Shown here: positions 19,264 to 28,582 of the stretch, one piece after another
Position numbering within the stretch: position 1 is the first letter of the stretch
Layout of the letters: the number at the start of each line of letters is the position of its first letter
NCBI RefSeq assembly: GCF_001864895.1
Contig: NZ_MJGO01000012.1
Coordinates: forward strand, 237,401-295,077
Length of the DNA: 57,677 nucleotides
Direction: 5' to 3'
DNA from: Curtobacterium sp. MCBA15_009
GTDB lineage: Bacteria > Actinomycetota > Actinomycetes > Actinomycetales > Microbacteriaceae
The notes under the pieces: generated by a model
Database searches by the model: none
Told to the model about the DNA's origin: nothing
The model's input: only the letters and a program-made list of their open reading frames with translations
Program-made: the position numbers and the translations under genes

Positions 19264-20010
19264 TCAGACCGGCCAGTGCGTCGACAGCGGTGCGCTGCCC
19301 GGCACGACGAGGTCGGCGATCGCGTCGAGGACGATCCGGACGTACCGCTCCCCCACCCACAGGTGCTTCGCACCCTCGACGGGCACCACCCGGACGTTCG
19401 GCGCGAGCGCGAACCGCTCGACCGCCTCGGCCGGCCGCAGGAAGTCGTCGTGCTCCGGGACGAGCGCGACCACGGGCACCCGGACGGCCGCCCACCGGGC
19501 GAGCTCCTCGTCGGTGGTGCGGTGCAGCGGCGGTGACAGGAGCACCAGCCCGGCGACCCGGCCGGCCTCGACGTGTTCGAGCGCGTGCTTCAGCGCGACC
19601 TCGGTCCCGAAGGACCAGCCGACCAGCCACGGCGTCGGCAGGCCCCGGTCGGTGACCTCGGCGACGGCGGCGCGCAGGTCGAAGCCCTCGGACACGCCGT
19701 CGCCGAAGGTGCCCTCGGACGTGCCGCGCGGTGACGTGACGGAGCGGAAGTTGAAGCGCAGCACGGCGATGTCCGCCAGGGCGGGCAGCCGGGCCGCCGC
19801 CTTCTTCAGGACGTGGGAGTCCATGAAACCGTGCGCGGTCGGCAACGGGTGCAGGGTGACGATCGTGCCCCGAGCCGGGTGCTCCGCCGGTTCGGCGAGC
19901 TCACCGACCAGGACGAGGTGGTCGTCGGTGACGAGCTCGACGTCGGTGCGCCGCGCGGGCAGTTCCGTCGCGGACCGGATCTCGGTGTCGGGCGTCGGCT
20001 CCGGGGTCAC
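19264..20010 (-). CDS. Alpha/beta hydrolase, dienelactone-hydrolase-like
   Basis: 248 residues. Serine-hydrolase fold: nucleophile Ser in VGWSFGTE (GxSxG), acidic residue in PEHDDFL and His in GAKHLWVG. The segments TIVTLHPLPTAHGFMDSHV and VLRFNFRSVTSPRGTSEGTF match the short hydrolase family of COG2945 type. Substrate unknown. The GTG at 20010 overlaps the stop of the upstream zinc-binding gene (GTGA), so the two are probably translated together. Confidence 0.82.
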   Translation of the reverse strand: MTPEPTPDTEIRSATELPARRTDVELVTDDHLVLVGELAEPAEHPARGTIVTLHPLPTAHGFMDSHVLKKAAARLPALADIAVLRFNFRSVTSPRGTSEGTFGDGVSEGFDLRAAVAEVTDRGLPTPWLVGWSFGTEVALKHALEHVEAGRVAGLVLLSPPLHRTTDEELARWAAVRVPVVALVPEHDDFLRPAEAVERFALAPNVRVVPVEGAKHLWVGERYVRIVLDAIADLVVPGSAPLSTHWPV

Positions 20011-20309
20011 GCGATGCTCCAACAGTGGTTGTGCCAGTGCCGGCGCGACGCGAGGTCGGCCGCGTCCCCGAGCACGCCGTCCGTGCGCCAGACCACCACG
20101 TGCGCGGTCCCGGGCAGGACCGCGCCGCCGCAGCCCGGGCAGACGTACTCCTTCTGCGCCGAGGCGACCGAGATCGGCTGCACCTGGTACTCCCGCCCAC
20201 GGCGGACCTCGGTGCGCTTCCACCCCGCCATCAGCCGGTCGAGGCCCGGCGTCTCGTCAGGCTCGACGTCGCGACCGCGGGGACGCCGCGGCCGGTTGCT
20301 GCGCGGCAC
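20007..20309 (-). CDS. Small putative zinc-binding protein, unknown function
   Basis: 100 residues. A basic N-terminus is followed by a CPGCGG knuckle near residue 57 and, about 30 residues later, RRHWHNHCW; the two Cys plus His/Cys could bind one zinc. This compact protein type is conserved in actinobacteria to my knowledge, without assigned function. GTG start, 12 bp after the transglycosylase gene in the same direction; ends overlapping the hydrolase start. Confidence 0.72.
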   Translation of the reverse strand: MPRSNRPRRPRGRDVEPDETPGLDRLMAGWKRTEVRRGREYQVQPISVASAQKEYVCPGCGGAVLPGTAHVVVWRTDGVLGDAADLASRRHWHNHCWSIA

Positions 20310-20321
20310 CCGAACTGCCGA

Positions 20322-21308
20322 TCAGTACCAGTTGACGGCCTGGCTGTGACCCCAGGCAGCACACGGGGTGCCGTAGACACCCGCGATGTAGTTGAGGCCC
20401 CACGTGATCTGCGTCGCGGGGTTCGTCTGCCAGTCGGCACCAGCCGTGGCCATCTTGCTGCCGGGCAGTGCCTGCGGGATGCCGTACGCGCCGCTCGGGT
20501 TGTAGGCGTTGACCCGCCAGCCCGACTCCTTGTTCCACAGGGAGACGAGGCAGTTGTACTGGTCGGTGCCCCAGCCGCGGGCGGTGACCTGCGCGAGGGC
20601 GATCTCCTGCGCGCTGCCCGGGTCTGGCGCGGCGGCCACGGCGGCCAGCGTGTTGCTGGCGGACACCGGCTCGTCGGTGGCGGTCGCGTCGTCGGCACCG
20701 TCGGTGGCGACGTCGTCGGCGTCCGCGGTCTCGTCGACCTTCGGCGCCTTCTTGACCTTCGGCGCGGGCACGGTGACCTCGTAGCCGTCGCGGTCGGCGA
20801 CCGTCAGGTCGGCACCGCCGGCGGTGAACTGCTGGGGCTTCGTCGGGGTCTTCACGAGCACCGGGGTGTCGACCGCGGCCTGGGCCACGTCGGCCTGCAG
20901 CGGGTTGAAGAGCGAGCCGCCGACGAACAGGAACACACCGAAGAACGAGATGGCGGGCACGCGAGCGCGCTTCCGGGCGAAGGTGTTGACCGAGGCGGTC
21001 GCCGTGGGCCTGACACCGGCCGTCGACCGTGCGGTCGGACGCTGCCGCACGGGCGCGGTCGCCACGACGCGGGGGGTCTCGTGCGCGAAGGCCGAGACGT
21101 TCTCGTCGGAGACCCGGTTCGCCGCGACGGACTTCGGGGTGGCGACGGGCGCGGTCACGGCCGGCAGCACCGGTGGGTCCGCTCGGAGCACCGAGGCGTC
21201 CGCGTTGCGGGTTCGGTTCAGTGCCGCGCGGCGCTCACCCGAGGCCTGGAGGCCGAGGTGCTCGCGGGGATCGCGGTCGGAGCTGTGGTCTGCCGTGTGC
21301 CTGCCCAT
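20322..21308 (-). CDS. Membrane-anchored lytic-transglycosylase-like cell-wall protein
   Basis: 328 residues. A long cytoplasmic N-terminus, a single membrane segment near 118-134 (PAISFFGVFLFVGGSLF), an Ala/Asp-rich extracellular spacer and a C-terminal soluble-lytic-transglycosylase-like domain: CLVSLWNKESGWRVNAYN with the catalytic Glu in NKESGW, then PSGAYGIPQALPGSKM and a Cys-containing end (GTPCAAWGHSQAVNWY). Same C-terminal domain as in Rpf/aggregation-promoting-factor-type secreted proteins. Probably cleaves peptidoglycan glycan strands outside the membrane. Confidence 0.87.
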   Translation of the reverse strand: MGRHTADHSSDRDPREHLGLQASGERRAALNRTRNADASVLRADPPVLPAVTAPVATPKSVAANRVSDENVSAFAHETPRVVATAPVRQRPTARSTAGVRPTATASVNTFARKRARVPAISFFGVFLFVGGSLFNPLQADVAQAAVDTPVLVKTPTKPQQFTAGGADLTVADRDGYEVTVPAPKVKKAPKVDETADADDVATDGADDATATDEPVSASNTLAAVAAAPDPGSAQEIALAQVTARGWGTDQYNCLVSLWNKESGWRVNAYNPSGAYGIPQALPGSKMATAGADWQTNPATQITWGLNYIAGVYGTPCAAWGHSQAVNWY

Positions 21309-21377
21309 GAGTAGGTCCAGGGTAACGGAACGATCACGGAAAACGAAGCACCGATCCCCAGCGCGTCGCGAGCGGGA

Positions 21378-21926
21378 TCAGCGGACCGCGAGCATGACCT
21401 CGACGACGGCGTCGAGGACCGCGTCGACCTGGGCTTCGCGGTAGCCGCCGTGCTTCGGTCGGAACACGACGGAGCGGACCTCGGTGAGGCTGAGGGCCTT
21501 GCCCTCGCGGAAGTACCCGGCGAGGCGTTCGGCGAACGCGTCGACGTCCTTCGGGTGGTACCCGGTGCCGAGGAAGCTCACCCGGTGGAACCGCTGCCCG
21601 TCCGGCCGTTCGAGTCGCGCCACGACGTCGGACGCCTTGGTCCGGGCCTCGGCGTACCAGGCCTTCTGTCCGACCTCGGTGATCTCGCGCTCGCGCTCAC
21701 GTGCGGCGAAGGCGTCCTCGAGGCGCTCGAGCGCGGCGTCGACGTGCGACGTCGAGTAGCCGCCCTTCCGCATCGAGAAGGCCGTCGCGCGGATCTTCGC
21801 GGCCTCGATCCCGGGGGCGCTGTCGTCGGCGGAGTACGCACGACGGGCGTCCTCGAGGAACCGCTCGACCTCGTCGACGTCGTAACCGAGTGCGGACCGG
21901 GCTGCGGTCGGGAAGGTGGTTGCCAC
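21378..21926 (-). CDS. DivIVA-domain protein with duplicated motif
   Basis: 182 residues. Two DivIVA-like targeting segments (FPTAARSALGYDVDEVERFL and FHRVSFLGTGYHPKDVDAFA) and two matching GGY segments (RKGGYSTSHVDAALERLEDA and KHGGYREAQVDAVLDAVVEV), so the protein is an internal duplication. GTG at 21926 chosen: CAGAAT lies 6 nt upstream; an in-frame GTG at 21950 is possible. Likely a membrane-curvature or septum-associated adaptor. Lies upstream of nothing else in its direction except the transglycosylase gene. Confidence 0.83.
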   Translation of the reverse strand: MATTFPTAARSALGYDVDEVERFLEDARRAYSADDSAPGIEAAKIRATAFSMRKGGYSTSHVDAALERLEDAFAAREREREITEVGQKAWYAEARTKASDVVARLERPDGQRFHRVSFLGTGYHPKDVDAFAERLAGYFREGKALSLTEVRSVVFRPKHGGYREAQVDAVLDAVVEVMLAVR

Positions 21927-21932
21927 GGCGAC

Positions 21933-21938
21933 ATTCTG
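21933..21938 (-). promoter_or_regulatory. Candidate -10 box (leaderless) of the DivIVA-domain gene
   Basis: CAGAAT on the minus strand, 6 nt before the GTG at 21926. Same hexamer and distance before the serine integrase gene. Weaker match than TANNNT. Confidence 0.3.
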
Positions 21939-22023
21939 CCAGTCCGTCACCGTGGCACAACCTGGACGCGCTGAGGACGACGCCGTGACGGTGCCGCCGG
22001 CGACGATCAGCGGCCGACGACGA

Positions 22024-23034
22024 TCAGTGGTTGACGATGAGGTACAGCACGTACCCGACGGCTGCGGACGGCAGGATGCTGTCGATCCGGTCGAGCAGTC
22101 CCCCGTGCCCGGGCAGGAACGACGAGATGTCCTTGATGCCGAGGTCGCGCTTGATCATCGACTCGGTCAGGTCGCCGAGCGTGGCCGACCCGGAGATGAG
22201 CACACCGAGCACCACACCGGTCCACCAGGGCAGGCCGAGCATGAGCCAGCTCACGAGGATGCCGACGACGATGCTCGCCGCGACGGAGCCGGCGAAGCCC
22301 TCCCAGGTCTTCTTCGGGCTGATCCGCGGCGCCATCGGGTGCTTGCCGAGGTTGAGCCCGGTCGCGTACGCCCCGGTGTCCACGGCGACGACGACCAGGA
22401 TGAACCCGATCACCCAGAGGTTGCCCTGCGGCTGCGCGGAGAGCAGCACCACGCAGGCGCCGAGCAGCGAGATGTACGCCTGCACGAACAAGCCGTTCGT
22501 GAGGTCGCGGAAGACGTTGCCGGCGGAGGGCTTCTGCCGCGCCACCGCGACCTCGACCAGCCGCCAGAGGCTGATGAGGACGATGCCGCCGAGCAACGTG
22601 AACAGCGCGGCGACCTGTCCGTACAGGAACGACGCCGGCACGATCGCGATCGCGACCGCGACGCTCGGGATCCGCGGCACGTCGCGACCGGCGAACCGCA
22701 TCGCGCTCGTCAGCTCGTAGACGCCCACGCCGAGCAGGAACGCCGCCACGACCATGAACGACGGCGTCCAGAGGAGCAGCGAGCCGAGCATGACCACGGC
22801 GAACGCGAGCGCGATGCCGATCGCCGCCGGCAGGTTGCGCCCGGTCCGCGCCGTCAGTGCTTCGTTGCGCGCGCCGAGGTCGGCCCGGCGTTGCCGGAGC
22901 TGCGCCTCGAAGTCGGTGCGCGCCGCTCGGGCACGCGCATCGAAGTCCTGGCGCAGCCCCTTCTTCGCGGACCCGGTGTCGACGGGTCCGTGCGGTTCTG
23001 TGGGGCGGTCACCGCCCGGTTGCGGGCGGCGCAT
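22024..23034 (-). CDS. cdsA: Phosphatidate cytidylyltransferase
   Basis: Makes CDP-diacylglycerol from phosphatidate and CTP, in the membrane. 336 residues: a soluble charged N-terminus of about 65 residues, then about eight membrane segments and the family signature SPKKTWEGFAGS, followed by RDLGIKDISSFLPGHGGLLDR, which carries the conserved polar residues of the CDP-alcohol binding region. The ATG shares one base with the frr stop (TGATG). Third gene of pyrH-frr-cdsA. Confidence 0.95.
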   Translation of the reverse strand: MRRPQPGGDRPTEPHGPVDTGSAKKGLRQDFDARARAARTDFEAQLRQRRADLGARNEALTARTGRNLPAAIGIALAFAVVMLGSLLLWTPSFMVVAAFLLGVGVYELTSAMRFAGRDVPRIPSVAVAIAIVPASFLYGQVAALFTLLGGIVLISLWRLVEVAVARQKPSAGNVFRDLTNGLFVQAYISLLGACVVLLSAQPQGNLWVIGFILVVVAVDTGAYATGLNLGKHPMAPRISPKKTWEGFAGSVAASIVVGILVSWLMLGLPWWTGVVLGVLISGSATLGDLTESMIKRDLGIKDISSFLPGHGGLLDRIDSILPSAAVGYVLYLIVNH

Positions 23035-23588
23035 CAGACCTCGAGGAGTTCGGCTTCCTTCTTCTTCAGCGAGTCGTCGATCTGGTCGACGTGCTTCTTC
23101 GTCAGGGCCTCGAGGTCCTTGTCGCCGCGGGCGATCTCGTCGTCCGAGATCTCGCCCTTCAGCGCGTCGAGGTCGTCCTTGGCGCGGCGGCGGATGTTGC
23201 GGATGACGACCTTGTGGTCCTCACCCTTGCCGCGCACGAGCTTGACGAACTCCTTGCGGCGGTCCTGCGTGAGCTCCGGGATCGTCACGCGGACGATCTC
23301 GCCGTCGTTCGACGGGCTCGCGCCGAGGTTCGGGAACGTCGCGATGGCACGCTCGATCTCCTTGAGCGCCGACTTGTCGTACGGCGTCACGATGAGCGTG
23401 CGGGCCTCGGGGGTCTGCAGCGAGGCGAGCTGCGCGAGCGGCGTCGGGGTGCCGTAGTACTCGACGGGGATCTTCTGGAAGAGCGCGGCGTTGATCCGGC
23501 CGGTTCGGACGGTGGAGAAGTCGTCCTTGGCGACCTCGACCGCCTTCGCCATCTTCTCGGTGGCTTCGGTCAGGACATCACTGATCAC
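23034..23588 (-). CDS. frr: Ribosome recycling factor
   Basis: Splits post-termination ribosomes with EF-G. 184 residues with RRF features throughout: [25 protein letters not shown], the conserved [25 protein letters not shown] and [17 protein letters not shown] start with AAGGAG upstream. Stop overlaps the cdsA start by one base; pyrH is 47 bp upstream. Confidence 0.97.
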   Translation of the reverse strand: MISDVLTEATEKMAKAVEVAKDDFSTVRTGRINAALFQKIPVEYYGTPTPLAQLASLQTPEARTLIVTPYDKSALKEIERAIATFPNLGASPSNDGEIVRVTIPELTQDRRKEFVKLVRGKGEDHKVVIRNIRRRAKDDLDALKGEISDDEIARGDKDLEALTKKHVDQIDDSLKKKEAELLEV

Positions 23589-23635
23589 GGTGTTACTCCT
23601 TCGGTACTGGCGTCGAGTCTAGTCAGCGCGGCAGG

Positions 23636-24355
23636 TCAGTTGCTGACCACGGTGCCGATGCGCTCGCCCCGGATGGCGGCCTGGACGTTGCCCTCGCCCT
23701 CCATGCCGAAGACGTGCATCGGCATGCCGTTGTCCATGCAGAGCGAGAACGCGGTCGCGTCGACCACCTTGAGGCCCTTGAGCAGGGCGTCCTGGTACGT
23801 CACGTGGTGCAGCTTCTCGGCCGTGGCGTCCTTCTTCGGGTCGGCGGTGTAGACCCCGTCGACGCCGTTCTTCGCGACGAGGACCTCGTCCGCCTTGATC
23901 TCGAGCGCACGCTGCGCCGCGACCGTGTCGGTGGAGAAGTAGGGCAGCCCGGCGCCGGCGCCGAAGATGACGACGCGGCCCTTCTCGAGGTGCCGCTCGG
24001 CGCGTCGCGGGATGTACGACTCGGCGACCTGGGTCATCGAGATGGCGGACTGCACGCGGGTCGCGGCACCGGCCTGCTCGAGGAAGTCCTGCAGCGCGAG
24101 CGCGTTCATCACCGTGCCGAGCATGCCCATGTAGTCGGCGCGGCCGCGGTCCATGCCGCGCTGCGAGAGCTCCGCGCCGCGGAAGAAGTTGCCCCCGCCG
24201 ACGACGATCGCGATCTCGACGTCCTGTGCCGCCACGGCGATCTCCCGGGCGATCGAGCCGATCACGTCGGGGTTCACGCCGAGGGACCCGGCACCGAAGG
24301 CCTCTCCCGAGAGCTTCAGCAGGACCCGGCGTCGTCCGGTCTTCTCGTCGGTCAT
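23636..24355 (-). CDS. pyrH: UMP kinase
   Basis: Phosphorylates UMP to UDP; amino-acid-kinase fold. [10 protein letters not shown] at the N-terminus, [29 protein letters not shown], and the nucleotide-binding [18 protein letters not shown] are all present. 239 residues from the ATG at 24355 (GAAGGGTG upstream). Followed by frr; separated from tsf by a strong terminator. Confidence 0.97.
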   Translation of the reverse strand: MTDEKTGRRRVLLKLSGEAFGAGSLGVNPDVIGSIAREIAVAAQDVEIAIVVGGGNFFRGAELSQRGMDRGRADYMGMLGTVMNALALQDFLEQAGAATRVQSAISMTQVAESYIPRRAERHLEKGRVVIFGAGAGLPYFSTDTVAAQRALEIKADEVLVAKNGVDGVYTADPKKDATAEKLHHVTYQDALLKGLKVVDATAFSLCMDNGMPMHVFGMEGEGNVQAAIRGERIGTVVSN

Positions 24356-24463
24356 CTGGTCGCACCCTTCGTCGATGTCTCGTGGGAATCTACCCGGCCG
24401 CAGCCGGTCCGGCGGACGCACGTCGTGCCTCCAGGCCGGGTCCGCGCGCACGAGCGCGCGAAA

Positions 24464-24498
24464 ACGGGGTCAGGAACCAACCTGGTTCCTGACCCCGT
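24464..24498 (-). terminator. Rho-independent terminator after tsf
   Basis: Perfect 16-bp arms (ACGGGGTCAGGAACCA and its complement) with a 3-nt loop, 11 bp past the tsf stop, followed on the minus strand by a short T-run and GC-rich sequence. Ends the rpsB-tsf unit. Confidence 0.92.
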
Positions 24499-24508
24499 CA
24501 CGGGTTCG

Positions 24509-25336
24509 TTACGCGCCGACCTTGACGCGGGCGAAGCCCTGGATCGTGATGCCGGCGTTCTCGGCGGCCTTCGCGACGGAGATCTTGTTGTCCTTCGCGT
24601 AGTCCTGGTCGAGGAGCGCGACCTGCTTGATGAAGGCGTTGACACGACCCTCGACGATCTTCGGCAGGGCGGCCTCCGGCTTGCCCTCCTCGCGCGTGAT
24701 CGCCTCGACGGTCGCGCGCTCCTTCTCGATCGCGTCGGCCGGGACGTCCTCGCGCGTCAGGTACGACGGGTTCGCGAACGCGACGTGCTGGGCGATCGAG
24801 CGCGCCTCGGCGGCGTTGTCGCCCTCGTAGGCGATGACGACGGCGATCTGCGGCGGCAGGTCCTGGCTGGTCTTGTGCAGGTAGATCTCGAAGGCCGAGC
24901 CCTCGACACGGCGGACCGTGCGGACCTCGAGCTTCTCGCCCAGCGCGGCGGCGGCCTCGTTGACGACCTCGAGGACGGTCTTGCCGTCCAGCGGGGCGGC
25001 GTTCGCGGCGGCGACGTCGGCGGCACCGGCGGCCGAGACGGCCCCGAGCACCTTGTCGGCCAGCGTCGTGAACTTCTCGTTCTTCGCGACGAAGTCGGTC
25101 TCGCTCGCGAGCTCGACGACCGTGGCGGCGCCGTTCTCGCTCGAGGCGACGACGACACCCTCGGAGGTGGCGCGGTCGTCGCGCTTGGCGACGGCCTTCG
25201 CACCCTTGATGCGGAGCAGCTCGACGGCCTTGTCGTAGTCGCCGTCAGCCTCGACGAGGGCGTTCTTGGCGTCCATCATGCCGGCGCCGAGGTCCTCGCG
25301 GAGCTTCTTCACGTCAGCAGCGGTGAAGTTTGCCAT
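24509..25336 (-). CDS. tsf: Elongation factor Ts
   Basis: Nucleotide-exchange factor for EF-Tu. 275 residues beginning MANFTAADVKKLREDLGAGMMDAKNAL, the family N-terminal domain, with the TDFVAKNEKF motif that contacts EF-Tu. The ATG at 25336 has AGAAAGGA upstream. 83 bp after rpsB, co-transcribed; terminator directly downstream. Confidence 0.97.
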   Translation of the reverse strand: MANFTAADVKKLREDLGAGMMDAKNALVEADGDYDKAVELLRIKGAKAVAKRDDRATSEGVVVASSENGAATVVELASETDFVAKNEKFTTLADKVLGAVSAAGAADVAAANAAPLDGKTVLEVVNEAAAALGEKLEVRTVRRVEGSAFEIYLHKTSQDLPPQIAVVIAYEGDNAAEARSIAQHVAFANPSYLTREDVPADAIEKERATVEAITREEGKPEAALPKIVEGRVNAFIKQVALLDQDYAKDNKISVAKAAENAGITIQGFARVKVGA

Positions 25337-25419
25337 TGACTGGAGTCCTTTCTGGACTGTGAGTGTGTGGAGAGTGGAGACGGGGCGCCGGACCCGGTCG
25401 GGTCCGGCGCCCCGGCAGC

Positions 25420-26337
25420 TCACTCGGCGGGGGTGGTCTCCGCAGCAGCCTCGGCCTCGGCCGTCGGCTCCGCGTTCTTCGCGTCGTCGGCGATCGGCTC
25501 GCCGATCTCCTTCGCTGCGACCTGCGCGTCGGCGTCGTTCTCTTCGACGGGGGCGGCGGGCGCCTCGGTCGTGGCGGCGGCCTCGCCACCGAGGAGCTCC
25601 TGCTCCCACTCGGCGAGGGGCTCGGAGGCCTCGTCCTCGTCGCCACCGTTGTGGCGGGTCTTCAGGCCCTCGGCCGCGGCGTCGGCGACGATGCGGGTCA
25701 GCAGACCGACGGAGCGGATCGCGTCGTCGTTGCCCGGGATCGGGTAGGTGATCTCGTCGGGGTCGCAGTTGGTGTCGAGGATGCCGATGATCGGGATACC
25801 GAGCTTCTGCGCCTCGTCGACGGCGAGGTGCTCCTTCTTGGTGTCGACGATCCAGAGCGCGCTCGGGGTCCGCGTGAGGTTGCGGATACCACCGAGGGTC
25901 TTGTGGAGCTTGTCCAGCTCGCGCTTCTTGATGAGGAGCTCCTTCTTGGTGAAGCCCTTCGTCGTGTCGTCGAAGTCGATCTCCTCGAGCTCCTTCATGC
26001 GCGCGAGGCGCTTGGAGACCGTCTGGAAGTTCGTGAGCAGACCGCCGAGCCAACGCTGGTTGACGTACGGCTGGCCGACGCGGGTCGCCTGCTCGGCGAT
26101 GGAGCCCTGGGCCTGCTTCTTGGTGCCCACGAAGAGGATCGTGCCACCGTGCGCGACCGTCTCCTTGACGAAGTCGTACGCGCGGTCGATGAAGGCCAGC
26201 GACTGCTGCAGGTCGATGATGTGGATGCCCGAGCGCTCGGCGAGGATGAAGCGCTTCACCTTCGGGTTCCACCGACGGGTCTGGTGTCCGAAGTGCACGC
26301 CGCTGTCGAGCAGCTGGCGGATGGTGACGACGGCCAT
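25420..26337 (-). CDS. rpsB: 30S ribosomal protein S2
   Basis: 305 residues. [31 protein letters not shown] start, [16 protein letters not shown] and [16 protein letters not shown] are typical; the C-terminal about 60 residues are an acidic Ala/Glu tail not present in Escherichia coli S2 but usual in actinobacteria. ATG at 26337 with GGAGGACGGCAC upstream. The about 240 bp upstream (26338-26576) hold the promoter and leader; I see no clear -35/-10 pair there. Confidence 0.97.
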   Translation of the reverse strand: MAVVTIRQLLDSGVHFGHQTRRWNPKVKRFILAERSGIHIIDLQQSLAFIDRAYDFVKETVAHGGTILFVGTKKQAQGSIAEQATRVGQPYVNQRWLGGLLTNFQTVSKRLARMKELEEIDFDDTTKGFTKKELLIKKRELDKLHKTLGGIRNLTRTPSALWIVDTKKEHLAVDEAQKLGIPIIGILDTNCDPDEITYPIPGNDDAIRSVGLLTRIVADAAAEGLKTRHNGGDEDEASEPLAEWEQELLGGEAAATTEAPAAPVEENDADAQVAAKEIGEPIADDAKNAEPTAEAEAAAETTPAE

Positions 26338-26576
26338 GTGCCGTCCTCCTTCTGTCTTCTCGGCGCGCAGCCGTGCTCTCGCACGTCGCTGCGGACCTGT
26401 TGCGGTTGTGTCGACCACGACCCTCGGTCGTGGTCCCTGGTGCCCTGGCACGCGACCGCCCGCTCGTGAGAGCGGGACCGATGGTCGGGTGCCGCGCCGG
26501 TGACGGCGCTGTGGACACGCGAAGTCAGCGCGCCGGAGCGCACTGCTGAGGAGATGCTAGCAGACGGTGGGCGCAC

Positions 26577-26615
26577 AGGAGGCGCGGTGCAGGTCCGACC
26601 TGCACCGCGCCTCCT
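26577..26615. terminator. Strong hairpin after the sugar porter gene
   Basis: Perfect 18-bp stem (arm AGGAGGCGCGGTGCAGGT) with a CCG loop, between the sugar porter stop and the rpsB upstream region. Shares the GGAGGC/GCCTCC core with the other hairpins of the window. Confidence 0.85.
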
Positions 26616-26671
26616 GAGCGTGGTGACGCTGGTGCGTCAGGGCGTGGCGCCCGCGCTGTGACGCTGGTGCG

Positions 26672-28114
26672 TCAGGCCTTCGCGGACACGGTGTCGCCCT
26701 CGGCGGAGATGCCCATCTCCTCGAGCGAGCGGCCCTTCGTCTCCGGGATCTTCGCGATGACGAAGAACAGCGAGATGAGCGCGAACAGCGCGTAGATGCC
26801 GTACGTGACCGTCAGGTTGAAGCTCGAGAGCACCGGGAAGGTGATCGTGACGAGGAAGTTCGCCACCCAGTTCGCGGCCGAGCCGACGCCGAGCGCGGTG
26901 GCACGGATGCGGTTCGGGAACATCTCGCCGAGCAGCACCCACATGAGCGGACCCCACGTCGCTCCGAACGACACGACGAACAGGTTCGCGAAGATGAGCG
27001 CGATGACGCCCCAGGCACCGGGCAGGTTCGGCTCGCCGTCGACGATCGTCGCCTGCGAGAACGCGATCGCGACCATGAGCAGCGACACGAACATGCCCGA
27101 GGACCCGGCGACCAACAGCGGCTTCCGGCCGAGCTTGTCGACCGTGAAGATCGCGATGAAGGTGACCGCGACGTTCACCACCGAGGTGATGGTGGAGATG
27201 AGGAAGGACTGGTCCTCCTTGAACCCGACGGCCTGCCAGAGCGTCGTCGAGTAGTAGAAGATCACGTTGATGCCGACGAACTGCTGGAGCACGGCGAGGA
27301 TGATGCCGACCCAGACGATGGGCTGCAGACCGAAGCGGTTGCCGCGGATCGAGCCCTTCTTCTGCTTCGCTTCCTTCTCGATGCCGTCCTGGATCTCCTC
27401 CAGGCTCGTGTTCACCGTGTCGCGCGGCACGATCTTCGTCATGACCTCGCGGGCGTCGTCCGTTCGGCCCTTCGCCAGCAGGTAGCGCGGCGACTCCGGC
27501 AACGTGATGGCCAGGATCCCGTAGACCACCGAGGGGACGATGCCGACCAGGAACATCCAGCGCCAGGCCGGCAGCCCGGCGACGACCTCGGACGCGCCGC
27601 CAGCCGTGACCGCGAAGAACTGGTCGGAGAGCAGGGCGGCGAAGATGCCGAGCGTGATGGCGAGCTGCTGGAACGAGGCCAGCCGCCCACGGATGGCCTT
27701 CGGGGAGACCTCGGAGATGTAGGCCGGCGCGATGACCGACGCGGTCCCGATGCCGAGACCGCCGACGAGACGCCAGATCACGAAGTCCCACGTGGCGAAG
27801 GCGAAGCCCGAGCCGATCGACGAGACCAGGAACAGCACGGCGGCCCAGAACATGATGCGCGTGCGGCCGAACCGGTCCGCGAGGCGCCCGGCGAAGAACG
27901 CACCGAACGCGCAGCCGATCAGCGCCGAGGCGACCGCGAAGCCGCTGGCGGCCTCGGACAGCCCGAACTCGCCCTTGATCGCGTCGACCGCGCCGTTGAT
28001 GACGGACGAGTCGAAGCCGAAGAGGAAACCGCCCACCGCTGCTGCGATGGCGAACGCGGTGACCTTCCCCTTGAACGCACGGTCTTCGCCGTGCCCGGTC
28101 GCTGTGTTGGACAC
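26672..28114 (-). CDS. MFS sugar porter (sugar:H+ symporter)
   Basis: 480 residues with 12 predicted membrane segments. Sugar-porter signatures: GRLADRFGRTR between helices 2 and 3, RLVGGLGIGTASVIAPAYISEVSPKAIRGRL in helices 4-5, PESPRYLLAKGR before the central loop, QQFVGINVIFYYS in helix 7, DKLGRKPLL, and a PETKGRSLEEM C-terminus. Substrate cannot be told from sequence; hexose or pentose is likely. GTG start with AGGAGCATC upstream. Stands alone. Confidence 0.92.
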   Translation of the reverse strand: MSNTATGHGEDRAFKGKVTAFAIAAAVGGFLFGFDSSVINGAVDAIKGEFGLSEAASGFAVASALIGCAFGAFFAGRLADRFGRTRIMFWAAVLFLVSSIGSGFAFATWDFVIWRLVGGLGIGTASVIAPAYISEVSPKAIRGRLASFQQLAITLGIFAALLSDQFFAVTAGGASEVVAGLPAWRWMFLVGIVPSVVYGILAITLPESPRYLLAKGRTDDAREVMTKIVPRDTVNTSLEEIQDGIEKEAKQKKGSIRGNRFGLQPIVWVGIILAVLQQFVGINVIFYYSTTLWQAVGFKEDQSFLISTITSVVNVAVTFIAIFTVDKLGRKPLLVAGSSGMFVSLLMVAIAFSQATIVDGEPNLPGAWGVIALIFANLFVVSFGATWGPLMWVLLGEMFPNRIRATALGVGSAANWVANFLVTITFPVLSSFNLTVTYGIYALFALISLFFVIAKIPETKGRSLEEMGISAEGDTVSAKA

Positions 28115-28582
28115 GATGCTCCTGGGTTCTGCCGCCGTGCGGGGGTTGCTGCACGGTGCCCCGGTGGTCGGCTGGTTCGCCGTCCGAGCGGCGTTGCGTG
28201 TTCCGGAGCGGCCCCGACTGTACTCCTCGAGGGGACTCGGGTCACAAACGGGGGGGCTGCGGCGGGCAGGGGCGGGCGGGCGGCGCGGGCGCGGGAGCGG
28301 GCGCGGGCTCTGCGACGATGCGCGCGTCGATCGTCGCGTGGTCCGTCGCAGAGTGCGTGGTTGCTGTGCGACATCGTCGACGTCGTGCGACTGCGACCTT
28401 GTCGCGTCCGCCGCGTGCGACGGCGCGGCCGGCCACCGCGCGACATGGTCGACGTCGTGCGACCGCGATCGTGTCGCGTGCGCCGGGGCGCTCGGCCTGC
28501 ACAGGCCGGGAGGCCCGCCCCTCCCTCCACAGGTCGACCAGCCCCACCCGCACAGCCGGTCCGACAGCGCCAGGGTGGCGGC
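28115..28582. other. 468-bp non-coding region with direct repeats
   Basis: No credible gene. Contains two 38-bp direct repeats (28368-28405 and 28440-28477), each starting GCGACAT and ending TGTCGC, with GTCGACGTCGTGCGAC inside, so each can also fold on itself. Could hold the promoter regions of the sugar porter (minus) and the M23 gene (plus). Confidence 0.6.
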
